A DNA stretch of 48,358 nucleotides, taken from assembly GCA_019163175.1 (NCBI GenBank), contig JAFLKN010000032.1, positions 1-48,358 on the forward strand. The letters are read 5' to 3'. This DNA is from Prolixibacteraceae bacterium (GTDB lineage Bacteria; Bacteroidota; Bacteroidia; Bacteroidales; Prolixibacteraceae). Of this stretch, positions 41,669 to 48,358 are shown one piece after another (the first letter of the stretch is position 1; every line of letters begins with the position of its first letter). The notes beneath the pieces are model-generated. The model was given only the letters and a program-made list of their open reading frames with translations. It did no database searches and was not told where the DNA came from. Made by a program: the position numbers and the translations under genes.

Positions 41669-42874
41669 ATGATGAATAATATTTTATACCAATATATAAA
41701 AATAATTATTCTTGGCCTTTTATTCATGTTTTTTTTGAGTTCTGCCATTAGTCAAACAGGAAATAAACAAAATCATGGACGTACACCCATCATGGGATGG
41801 AGCAGTTGGAACCACTTTCGGGTAAATATTAATGAGCAGATCATCAGGGAACAAGCTGATGCTATAATCAGTTCCGGAATGTATGATGCCGGGTATCGCT
41901 TCATAAATATTGACGATGGCTATTTTGGCGGCCGCGATTCAAAAGGAAATCTATTTCCCGATTCATACAAATTTCCTTCAGGGATGAAGGCTTTAGCAGA
42001 TTACATTCACAGCAGAGGTTTGAAGGCGGGGATTTATTCAGATGCCGGAACAAATACCTGCGGTTCTATTTGGGACAACGATAAAAACGGACTAGGAGTT
42101 GGAATGTATAATCATGTTAAAGAGGATTGTGACCTGTTTTTTAAAAATTGGGGATATGATTTCTTGAAAGTTGATTGGTGTGGTGGAGAAAATCAAAAGT
42201 TGGACGAACAAACCGAATACCTGTCTATTCTGCATGAAGTTAAAAGTATTCGACCCGAAATCGTTTTCAACATCTGCCGATGGCAGTTTCCTGGCGAATG
42301 GGCTGTGAAAGCTGCCGATTCCTGGCGGATTTCAGGCGATATCAATGCTACCTGGAAAAGCATTTGCCACATCATTGATCTAAATGCAGGTCTGGCAAAA
42401 TACGCATCGCCAGGACACTTTAACGATATGGATATGCTTCAGGTGGGGCGTGGAATGAGTTACGAAGAAGATAAAGCTCATTTTTCGATGTGGTGCATGA
42501 TGACTTCTCCGCTTTTAGCTGGTAATGATTTGCGGAAGATGACCAAAGAGACGATTGAGATCTTAACAAATAATGAGCTAATCACATTGAATCAGGATTC
42601 GGCCTGCATTCAAGCCGAACGGATCTTGATCGATGGAACAACGGAAGTATGGCTAAAGCCCTTGGGAGAAAAGAACGGCAAGAATAAAGCTATAGCGGTA
42701 TTAAATCGTGGAGAAAGCTCAATCATGTATTCTTTGACCAATAATATTGTTCCAATTGGCAAAAAGGCCAATGTTCGGGATTTATGGCAGCATAAAGATT
42801 TGGGGAAATTTGGAAAAGGTATAAAACTCACTATTCCCGAACACGGAATAGTTGTGCTAAAAATTTCAGAATAA
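41669..42874 (+). CDS. GH27 family alpha-galactosidase
   Basis: The 401-aa product has a signal peptide (LGLLFMFFLSSAISQ). GH27 hallmarks are MGWSSWNHFRVNI, GYRFINIDDGYFGGRD, GLKAGIYSDAG, the nucleophile D169 in FLKVDWCGG and the acid/base D224 in SWRISGDI. The C-terminal antiparallel domain (VWLKPLGEKNGKNKAIAVLNRG, IVPIGKKANVRDLW) is the usual GH27 beta-sandwich. It cleaves terminal alpha-galactose, for example from galactomannan or raffinose-type chains. It is the last PUL gene, followed by a strong terminator at 42960. Confidence 0.95.
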   Translation: MMNNILYQYIKIIILGLLFMFFLSSAISQTGNKQNHGRTPIMGWSSWNHFRVNINEQIIREQADAIISSGMYDAGYRFINIDDGYFGGRDSKGNLFPDSYKFPSGMKALADYIHSRGLKAGIYSDAGTNTCGSIWDNDKNGLGVGMYNHVKEDCDLFFKNWGYDFLKVDWCGGENQKLDEQTEYLSILHEVKSIRPEIVFNICRWQFPGEWAVKAADSWRISGDINATWKSICHIIDLNAGLAKYASPGHFNDMDMLQVGRGMSYEEDKAHFSMWCMMTSPLLAGNDLRKMTKETIEILTNNELITLNQDSACIQAERILIDGTTEVWLKPLGEKNGKNKAIAVLNRGESSIMYSLTNNIVPIGKKANVRDLWQHKDLGKFGKGIKLTIPEHGIVVLKISE

Positions 42875-42959
42875 TTTTCTGGAGCATCACAAGGTTTGCT
42901 CTGGAAATAGATAGTTGGTTGGAAGTTAGGTTCGGTTGTGATTTAGTTAGTTTAGATCG

Positions 42960-42995
42960 CCCCTTTGTCCGTAAGGACAAGGGGGTTTTTATTTT
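42960..42995 (+). terminator. Terminator after GH27 gene
   Basis: CCCCTTTGTCC (42960-42970), GTAA loop, GGACAAGGGGG (42975-42985) pair with only a G-T wobble and are followed by TTTTTATTTT. A related but degraded version follows the res gene at 48147. Confidence 0.9.
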
Positions 42996-43225
42996 GCGAT
43001 ATTGTCTTTAACTATCGCCACTCATGCATATTGTAGGTAACGTTCCATTTTTGGTTTGTAGTAAACAAAAAAGAAATGACAAAATCTGCTGACAAACAAA
43101 CTTTTTCCTATTTTTAGCTGCCAATAACAAGCGAAAACAAAAAACAGGAGTTTATAGTTTTGAGAAAAATAATTAACTGACATATACGATTTTAAAATTT
43201 TAACATAGCATTTTGCTATTGTTCG

Positions 43226-43381
43226 CACACCCAGAAACCTCGGAAATTTCTTACCCGCGAACGCAGAATTAGAGTAATAAGCGAATGCTCGCGCCAAATG
43301 GCGTGGGCTTTTGACTTATCAATTCTGCGTGGTCTTCCGAGGGCCTTGGGTGTGGGTAAGGCGGGGTCCACGCTTTTTTTG
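43226..43381 (+). ncRNA. Large structured palindrome ending in T-run, candidate structured RNA or mobile palindrome
   Basis: Outer arms 43226-43245 and 43335-43354 pair at 16 of 20 positions. Middle arms ACGCAGAATT (43261-43270) and AATTCTGCGT (43321-43330) pair perfectly. The inner part (ATAAG/CTTAT and GCTCGCGCC, AAAT loop, GGCGTGGGC with G-U pairs) forms a stem near 43287-43309. The alternative GCGTGG (43301-43306) with CCACGC (43368-43373) directly precedes TTTTTTT. The block is much more GC-rich than its flanks and ends 46 nt before the mod start codon. No known RNA family is recognised. Confidence 0.5.
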
Positions 43382-43426
43382 TGGGTTTTGGTTACCTGAA
43401 CATCATCGGATGCGCTAAGTATAACC

Positions 43427-45454
43427 ATGAGCAACTTTTCCTTATTCCAGGAGCTGGAGCAACTGCTCCGCCCACACAGCGCTTACTGCACCGAAGATGG
43501 TGTATTGCTCAAAAACAGCATTGTAGAAGCCGCGCTCCAACTTCGCCCCGATTTGTTGAAACTGATTTTAAGCAATGAAAGGTTGAAAGCCAATTTCTTT
43601 ACCGATGTGGAAGGAATGTTGGTGTTCGACAAAGTGCGTTTTCAGAAGTTTGTAATGAACAAACGGTTTTTGCCCGACTCGTACACCAGTTTCAAAAACA
43701 AAATTGGATTGACTACCGACGAAGGAGATTTCCTGGCCGAAAGCCGCGAAGTAGTGCTTTCGTGGCCTTACAAAGATTGTGTTCTCGAAGGAGGACAAAC
43801 CAAAGAAGATGCCAAACGCAACGAAGTTTTTTGGAACGAAATACTTGCCCCCGACGAAATAAACCGACTCACCGAACCCAAAGTATTGACCAACTTTAAA
43901 AAGTTTGATGCCGACGGTGAGCACAATGTGGAATCAATCTCCAAAGCAGACAACCTGATTATTAAAGGGAATAATCTGTTGGCTTTGCACAGCCTAAAGA
44001 AAACTTACGCCGGACAAGTAAAGCTGATTTATATTGATCCGCCTTACAATACGGGAAATGACGGATTTCAGTACAATGATTCGTTTAATCATTCTACATG
44101 GTTGACGTTTATGAGGAATAGATTGACGGTGGCAAGGGAATTATTGAGAAATGATGGAGTTATATTTGTTCAATGCGATTATCATGAGGATGCGTATTTA
44201 AAGGTTTTATTGGACGAAATTTTTGGTTTGGAATGTTTTGTTCAGAATATTTCCGTTAAAATGTCTGAAGCATCTGGACCTAAAATGGCACATGCAAAGC
44301 GTAATATACCAAAGCTAAAAGAAACATTGTTGATCTACAAAAAAAATCAATTTGATTTGGTTGAAGTTCCCAAAGTGTTGAAATCAACATGGGATAAAGA
44401 GTATGCAAAAATTTTACTCAATATTACAAACGAGGATGCAGATATATTGCTAGATCTACTTTCAATGGATAGTGTAGCTGACTTTCATGTCAAGCAAGCA
44501 AATGAAATTTTATCAAAAGTCTGCTTATCCACCATATCAGATTTTGACTCAACTAAGAAAAATGATAATCAATGGCTTTCTATGAATTCATGGCGAATTG
44601 TAGCTGACAAACAAAATACTGCCTTAGATAGTTTGTTGTCGAATCAATCAAGTCATCCAAAACAAGACATTGCAGTTATTAAGACAAAGCGGAATAAACT
44701 GGTTGCTTACAGAACTGATAAAAATTTTGGGGAGGATTCAAGAGTAGAAATTGTTTTTGCGATAAATAATTTGGCTTCAAATCCATGTGATTTTTGGACT
44801 GATATTTCGACTGCTGGAGGCTTTTCTGAGGAAGGTGGAGTGAGTTTCCCTGGAGGAAAAAAGCCTGAAACTTTACTAGAACGAATCATTAAGATGTCCA
44901 GTAGAGAAAATGATATCGTTCTAGATTATCACCTTGGTAGCGGCACTACAGCAGCTGTTGCTCATAAAATGGGGCGTAGTTTCATTGGTATAGAACAAAT
45001 GGACTATGGTGAAAACGATAGTGTTGTTAGACTTCAAAATGTTGTAGGCAAGAAAGTCAAAGATGGATTGTTTGACAAAATTGAATGTGATCAAACAGGC
45101 ATTTCCAAAACCATTAACTGGCAAGGTGGCGGTTCATTTGTATATTGCGAGTTAGCCAAAGCAAATCAGGATTTTGCAGATCAGATTTTGGCAAGTGAAA
45201 ACAAGGAAGAACTGGCCTTAATCTGGCAGCAAATGCAGGAAATAGGCTTTTTGAGTTGGAAAATCGACCCCCGCCAGATAAATGAAAATGCCGAAGATTT
45301 CGCTTCGCTTTCGATAGCAGACAAGCAGAAGTTCCTGTTAGAAGCATTGGATAAAAACCTGCTGTATATTCCATATTCCGAAATTGACAATCAGGAATTT
45401 GGCATTTCCTTAGAGGCTAAACGACTCAATGCACAGTTCTATGGCAAAGCGTAA
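43427..45454 (+). CDS. mod: Type III restriction-modification methyltransferase subunit (Mod)
   Basis: The 675-aa product is a beta-class N6-adenine methyltransferase. Motif IV IYIDPPYNTGNDGFQYNDSF (D204) comes before motif I DYHLGSGTTAAVAHKMGRSFIGIE (D500), which is the class beta order. The target-recognition region lies between them and is more AT-rich than the flanks. The N-terminal ~190 residues (LFQELEQLL, SISKADNLIIKGNNLLALHSL) match Mod of type III systems. Acts with Res, and methylates one strand of an asymmetric site. The start is 46 nt after the structured palindrome. Confidence 0.93.
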   Translation: MSNFSLFQELEQLLRPHSAYCTEDGVLLKNSIVEAALQLRPDLLKLILSNERLKANFFTDVEGMLVFDKVRFQKFVMNKRFLPDSYTSFKNKIGLTTDEGDFLAESREVVLSWPYKDCVLEGGQTKEDAKRNEVFWNEILAPDEINRLTEPKVLTNFKKFDADGEHNVESISKADNLIIKGNNLLALHSLKKTYAGQVKLIYIDPPYNTGNDGFQYNDSFNHSTWLTFMRNRLTVARELLRNDGVIFVQCDYHEDAYLKVLLDEIFGLECFVQNISVKMSEASGPKMAHAKRNIPKLKETLLIYKKNQFDLVEVPKVLKSTWDKEYAKILLNITNEDADILLDLLSMDSVADFHVKQANEILSKVCLSTISDFDSTKKNDNQWLSMNSWRIVADKQNTALDSLLSNQSSHPKQDIAVIKTKRNKLVAYRTDKNFGEDSRVEIVFAINNLASNPCDFWTDISTAGGFSEEGGVSFPGGKKPETLLERIIKMSSRENDIVLDYHLGSGTTAAVAHKMGRSFIGIEQMDYGENDSVVRLQNVVGKKVKDGLFDKIECDQTGISKTINWQGGGSFVYCELAKANQDFADQILASENKEELALIWQQMQEIGFLSWKIDPRQINENAEDFASLSIADKQKFLLEALDKNLLYIPYSEIDNQEFGISLEAKRLNAQFYGKA

Positions 45455-48110
45455 CAACGAACCGCAAGCTCTGCGGACGACCTTGCAGGCTTTGCTGAAA
45501 GAGGAATTTGGCAAACGAACGATTGAAAATACCGAATTGCCAAATTATTTTACACAGTCGCTGAATCCGGCCTTGAAGTTGCGCCCCTATCAGGAAGAGT
45601 GTTTCAAGTACTTTATTACCTATTGGGAAAATACCTTTGCAGGCAAAAACCGCCAACCACAGTTGTTGTTTCACATGGCTACCGGCAGTGGTAAAACGCT
45701 GATTATGGCTGGCGCAATGCTTTATCTGTTCGAAAAAGGCTACCGCAACTTCCTGTTTTTTGTGCCGAGTACCAACATCATCGAAAAAACGAAGGAGAAT
45801 TTTCTCAATCAGGCATCGGCCAAATACCTATTTGCACCAACAATTTCCATTGGCGACAAGCGAGTCGAACTGAAAATGGTAGATAATTTTCAGGGCGTTG
45901 ATGATGGTTGCATCAACCTTTGCCTCACAAGTACGCAAGCATTACACACCTCACTCAATACGCCAAAGGAAAACAGTTTGACCTACGACGATTTTGCACA
46001 ACACAAGATTGTATTGATTTCGGACGAAGCACACCACATCAACACTGCCACCAAAAAAGGAAAAGACACACAGGCCAACATTGATTTTGGCGATGACAGT
46101 TCCGACGATTGGGAAACAACCGTTATGCGCATTTTCAATGCCGACAATGGTAGCTCGCAGCCCAATGTTTTGCTCGAATTTACCGCTACTGCCGATCTTT
46201 CCGATGAAAATATCGCGGAGAAATACCACAACAAGGTGATTTTCGATTACCCGCTCAAAAAGTTCCGCGAAGATGGATATTCCAAAGACATTGAAGTGGT
46301 GCAAAGCGACCTTTCGCCCATCGACAGGGCTATTCAAACCGTAGTATTGAGCCAATACAAGCGAAAACTATTTGCAGCCATTGGTCAGGATATTAAGCCG
46401 GTTATGATGTTGAAATCAAAAACCATCAAGGAAAATAAAGAGTTTTTCGATTTATTTATAGAAACAGTTAAGAAGCTTTCTGTAACTGAATTGGATAAGG
46501 TGCGACATGATGCAACCGGTGATATTCGGGAGGCATTCCGCTTTTTCGACGAACACAAAGTGGATGCCGACAACTTGTTGCTCGAATTAAAGGAAGACTT
46601 CAAAGAAGAAAATTTATTGTTAGTCGATGGCAACACTATTACTGCCGAGAAGCAATTGAAACTCAATTCCCTTGAAGCCAAAGACAATGAATTTCGGGCT
46701 GTTTTTGCGGTTGACATGCTCAACGAAGGCTGGGATGTACTCAACCTTTACGATATTGTGCGTTTATACGAAACCCGCGATTCAAAGGATGGCAAACCCG
46801 GTAAAACCACCATGCAGGAAGCTCAATTAATTGGGCGTGGTGCTCGTTACATGCCTTTCACTTCGCCCGAAGGCGATAAACCAACCGGGCAACGCAAGTA
46901 CGATAATGAAATAAGCAACCGACTGCGAACCGTTGAAAAATTGCATTATCACAGTTCGCACAATCCGCGCTATGTTTCCGAACTCCAAACAGCTATGGAA
47001 GAAACCGGGATTGTGGCTAAACGATCGAAAGAAATTAGCCTGAAACTAAAGGACAGTTTCAAACTATCCAATCTGTATTGTGATGGCTATATATTTTCGA
47101 ATGACCAGGAATCCTATTTGGTCAACGAAAATGTGAATTCATTTGGTAAAAATATTCAAGATAATCCGTTCAAAGTCCGCATCAAAAGCGGCGAAATGAA
47201 AACGAGTCTGGTGTTCGAGAAACTATCCAATTCAATGGATACCGAGAATTTGAAAACAATCAATATCCGCATGTCGGAATTGGGAAATCATATCATTCGG
47301 GCAGCCATTAACCGGCTTGAAACCTACAAATTTTCATCGTTGAAGGATATCTATCCGTCATTAACTTCAACAAAGCACTTTATTGAATCATCTGATTATT
47401 TGGCCAATCTGTTCATTACCGTTTCAGGCCGACAAGAAGTTATCGAACATCTGTCGCAACTAAATAAACTGGGTATAGCTACCGAAGTACTTCGTCAGAT
47501 TGAGCCCATGTTAAGTAAATCGGGCATAGGAACAAGAGGGACAAAACAGTTTATTGCCAGGAGTCTTCGGGAGAAAATAAAAGATAAAGTGATAAAAGTT
47601 TCGTTAGACGGTTCAGAAGACAAAGAGTTTGGAAAATCAATGAAAGAATCGACCAATCTAAACTTAACAACTGACCTTTCGAAACAAGATTGGTATGCTT
47701 TCGATGACTGTTATGGCACTTCAGAAGAAAAGTATCTGGTCAAATACATTGAGGCATTGCACCCTAAACTCAAAACTAAATACGACGAAATCTACTTGGT
47801 CCGGAACGAACGGGAAATTAAAATTTACGATTTCGACAATGGAAATGCCTTTGAACCAGACTTTTTGCTCTTCTTGCAACAGAAGAATGACAACAATCGC
47901 TACGATCATATCCAGATATTCATTGAACCCAAAGGCGGTCATTTAGTGGCTCATGATTTATGGAAGGAAAAATTCATGTTACGAATTAAAGATGAAGCAT
48001 TCATCAACTTCTCCACGCAAATTGGCGATTATCGTATCTGGGGTCTACCATTTTTTACCGAGCAAAACAAACAAGTATTTGATTCCGAGTTCAAAAAAAA
48101 TGTAGTCTAA
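45429..48110 (+). CDS. res: Type III restriction endonuclease subunit (Res)
   Basis: The 893-aa product is an SF2 helicase/translocase: Walker A MATGSGKTLIMAGAML (K89), motif II LISDEAHHINT (D199), and later motifs TATADLSDENIA and AQLIGRGARYMPF. The C-terminal PD-(D/E)XK nuclease is visible as FEPDFLLFLQQKN followed by IQIFIEPKG. It overlaps mod by 26 nt; a second ATG at 45441 (MAKRNNEPQALR) would still overlap by 14. The frame looks intact from end to end, so the system is probably active. ATP-dependent cleavage near two inversely oriented unmethylated sites is the family activity. Confidence 0.93.
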   Translation: MHSSMAKRNNEPQALRTTLQALLKEEFGKRTIENTELPNYFTQSLNPALKLRPYQEECFKYFITYWENTFAGKNRQPQLLFHMATGSGKTLIMAGAMLYLFEKGYRNFLFFVPSTNIIEKTKENFLNQASAKYLFAPTISIGDKRVELKMVDNFQGVDDGCINLCLTSTQALHTSLNTPKENSLTYDDFAQHKIVLISDEAHHINTATKKGKDTQANIDFGDDSSDDWETTVMRIFNADNGSSQPNVLLEFTATADLSDENIAEKYHNKVIFDYPLKKFREDGYSKDIEVVQSDLSPIDRAIQTVVLSQYKRKLFAAIGQDIKPVMMLKSKTIKENKEFFDLFIETVKKLSVTELDKVRHDATGDIREAFRFFDEHKVDADNLLLELKEDFKEENLLLVDGNTITAEKQLKLNSLEAKDNEFRAVFAVDMLNEGWDVLNLYDIVRLYETRDSKDGKPGKTTMQEAQLIGRGARYMPFTSPEGDKPTGQRKYDNEISNRLRTVEKLHYHSSHNPRYVSELQTAMEETGIVAKRSKEISLKLKDSFKLSNLYCDGYIFSNDQESYLVNENVNSFGKNIQDNPFKVRIKSGEMKTSLVFEKLSNSMDTENLKTINIRMSELGNHIIRAAINRLETYKFSSLKDIYPSLTSTKHFIESSDYLANLFITVSGRQEVIEHLSQLNKLGIATEVLRQIEPMLSKSGIGTRGTKQFIARSLREKIKDKVIKVSLDGSEDKEFGKSMKESTNLNLTTDLSKQDWYAFDDCYGTSEEKYLVKYIEALHPKLKTKYDEIYLVRNEREIKIYDFDNGNAFEPDFLLFLQQKNDNNRYDHIQIFIEPKGGHLVAHDLWKEKFMLRIKDEAFINFSTQIGDYRIWGLPFFTEQNKQVFDSEFKKNVV

Positions 48111-48146
48111 AATTCTTATCAGATTTAAGCTGTGTATCTGTTAATC

Positions 48147-48182
48147 CCTCTTTGCCCGCCAGGACAAGGGGGTTTTTCTTTT
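48147..48182 (+). terminator. Terminator after res gene, degraded relative of the one at 42960
   Basis: CCCTCTTTGCCC and GGACAAGGGGG pair with one bulge and one mismatch and precede TTTTTCTTTT. GGACAAGGGGGTTTTT (48162-48177) is identical to 42975-42990, so the R-M pair is bracketed by related elements. Confidence 0.75.
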
Positions 48183-48351
48183 CAAATCACCCTGTAATAC
48201 ATCATATTCCAATACTTTACCTCTAAACGTCATTTGTTAATAATTTTGTTAATAAATAGTCATTGTTAAATATCAATTTATTTTTTGGAATGTCCGAACT
48301 TGTATATGTAAAATTTAAATAACCTTTTTTTTCACTCTAAATCACAAAATT

Positions 48352-48358
48352 ATGGCAA
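48352..48358 (+). CDS. Possible start of next gene (truncated by window edge)
   Basis: An ATG followed by GCA begins seven bases before the window end, after ~170 bp of AT-rich, promoter-like DNA downstream of the res terminator. Nothing can be said about the product. Confidence 0.25.

Larger units (their letters stand above)
42875..43426. other. 552-bp region between GH27 and type III R-M genes
   Basis: It contains the GH27 terminator, AT-rich DNA without a credible gene (43020-43200), a short hairpin ATAGCATTTTGCTAT (43205-43219) and the large structured element at 43226-43381. The reading frame 43022-43297 on the minus strand has poor protein composition and overlaps the palindrome. Confidence 0.7.

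Noticed and set aside
43022-43297. 91-codon minus-strand frame between GH27 and R-M genes
   Set aside because: Its composition is low-quality (Phe/Tyr/Cys-rich), it runs through the palindrome at 43226, and there is no start context or family match.
42960-48182. Attachment sites of an integrative element around the R-M pair
   Set aside because: The shared 16-mer is explained by terminator hairpins, and there is no integrase, tRNA target or other mobility gene.
1-48358. tRNA, rRNA, CRISPR array or transposase genes
   Set aside because: Reading both strands showed no cloverleaf-like set, no rRNA-like stretch, no regular direct repeats with spacers and no transposase motif.

Overview
The window reads as a Bacteroidota chromosome segment, probably Bacteroidales/Marinilabiliales-like, although the rank below phylum is a guess. 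The phylum call rests on a SusC/SusD pair with an ECF sigma factor and FecR anti-sigma factor, three secreted proteins with type IX secretion (T9SS) C-terminal tails, many SPII lipoproteins, TAnnTTTG-like -7 elements, AT-rich intergenic DNA without Shine-Dalgarno sequences, and phylum-typical intergenic palindromes. I found no rRNA, tRNA, CRISPR array, transposase or phage gene.

Layout. 1-2.7 kb: the 3' end of a sulfide:quinone-reductase-like flavoprotein, a 52-aa companion, a small secreted protein and a GDPD lipoprotein. 2.8-5.5 kb (minus): a T9SS-exported Kelch-like protein and a membrane acyltransferase. 5.8-13.8 kb (minus): the most unusual locus. In transcription order it holds a PqqD-like protein, an ATP-grasp ligase, a PLP decarboxylase of the LysA fold, a urea-transporter/M23-peptidase fusion, a TPR plus outer-membrane barrel protein, a TPR lipid-less periplasmic protein and a T9SS-tailed secreted protein. 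The last four overlap or nearly touch. 13.9-17.9 kb (minus): an ECF sigma/anti-sigma pair driving two Spy/CpxP-like periplasmic proteins, a small calcium-loop protein, a DUF2202 ferritin-like lipoprotein and a heavy-metal-domain/AraC fusion; this looks like an envelope or metal stress module.

17.9-24.5 kb: a Crp/Fnr regulator diverges from a thiol/sulfur operon. The operon has two canonical thioredoxins, two thioredoxin-fold proteins with non-standard active sites, a CoA-disulfide-reductase fused to three rhodanese domains, a single rhodanese, an SQR-like flavoprotein and a DUF2892 membrane protein. 24.7-30 kb: a 601-aa cysteine-rich protein, possibly an FMN/TIM-barrel enzyme, and a 994-aa receiver/PEP-synthase-like protein. 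30.2-42.9 kb: a polysaccharide utilization locus with DUF1080 hydrolase, ECF sigma, FecR, SusC, SusD, PKD surface lipoprotein, DUF4832-type glycosidase-like protein, SGNH esterase and GH27 alpha-galactosidase. 43.2-48.1 kb: a type III restriction-modification pair (mod-res) preceded by a large structured palindrome ending in a T-run and flanked by two related terminators.

How genes work together. The PUL is a self-contained sense-import-degrade unit, probably for an acylated alpha-galactoside-containing glycan. The sulfur operon looks like a persulfide relay from flavoproteins through rhodaneses to thioredoxins. The 5.8-13.8 kb locus combines small-molecule or peptide assembly enzymes with a membrane channel, wall peptidase and outer-membrane barrel; this combination is the best candidate for an undescribed system here, but its function is inferred from gene content only.
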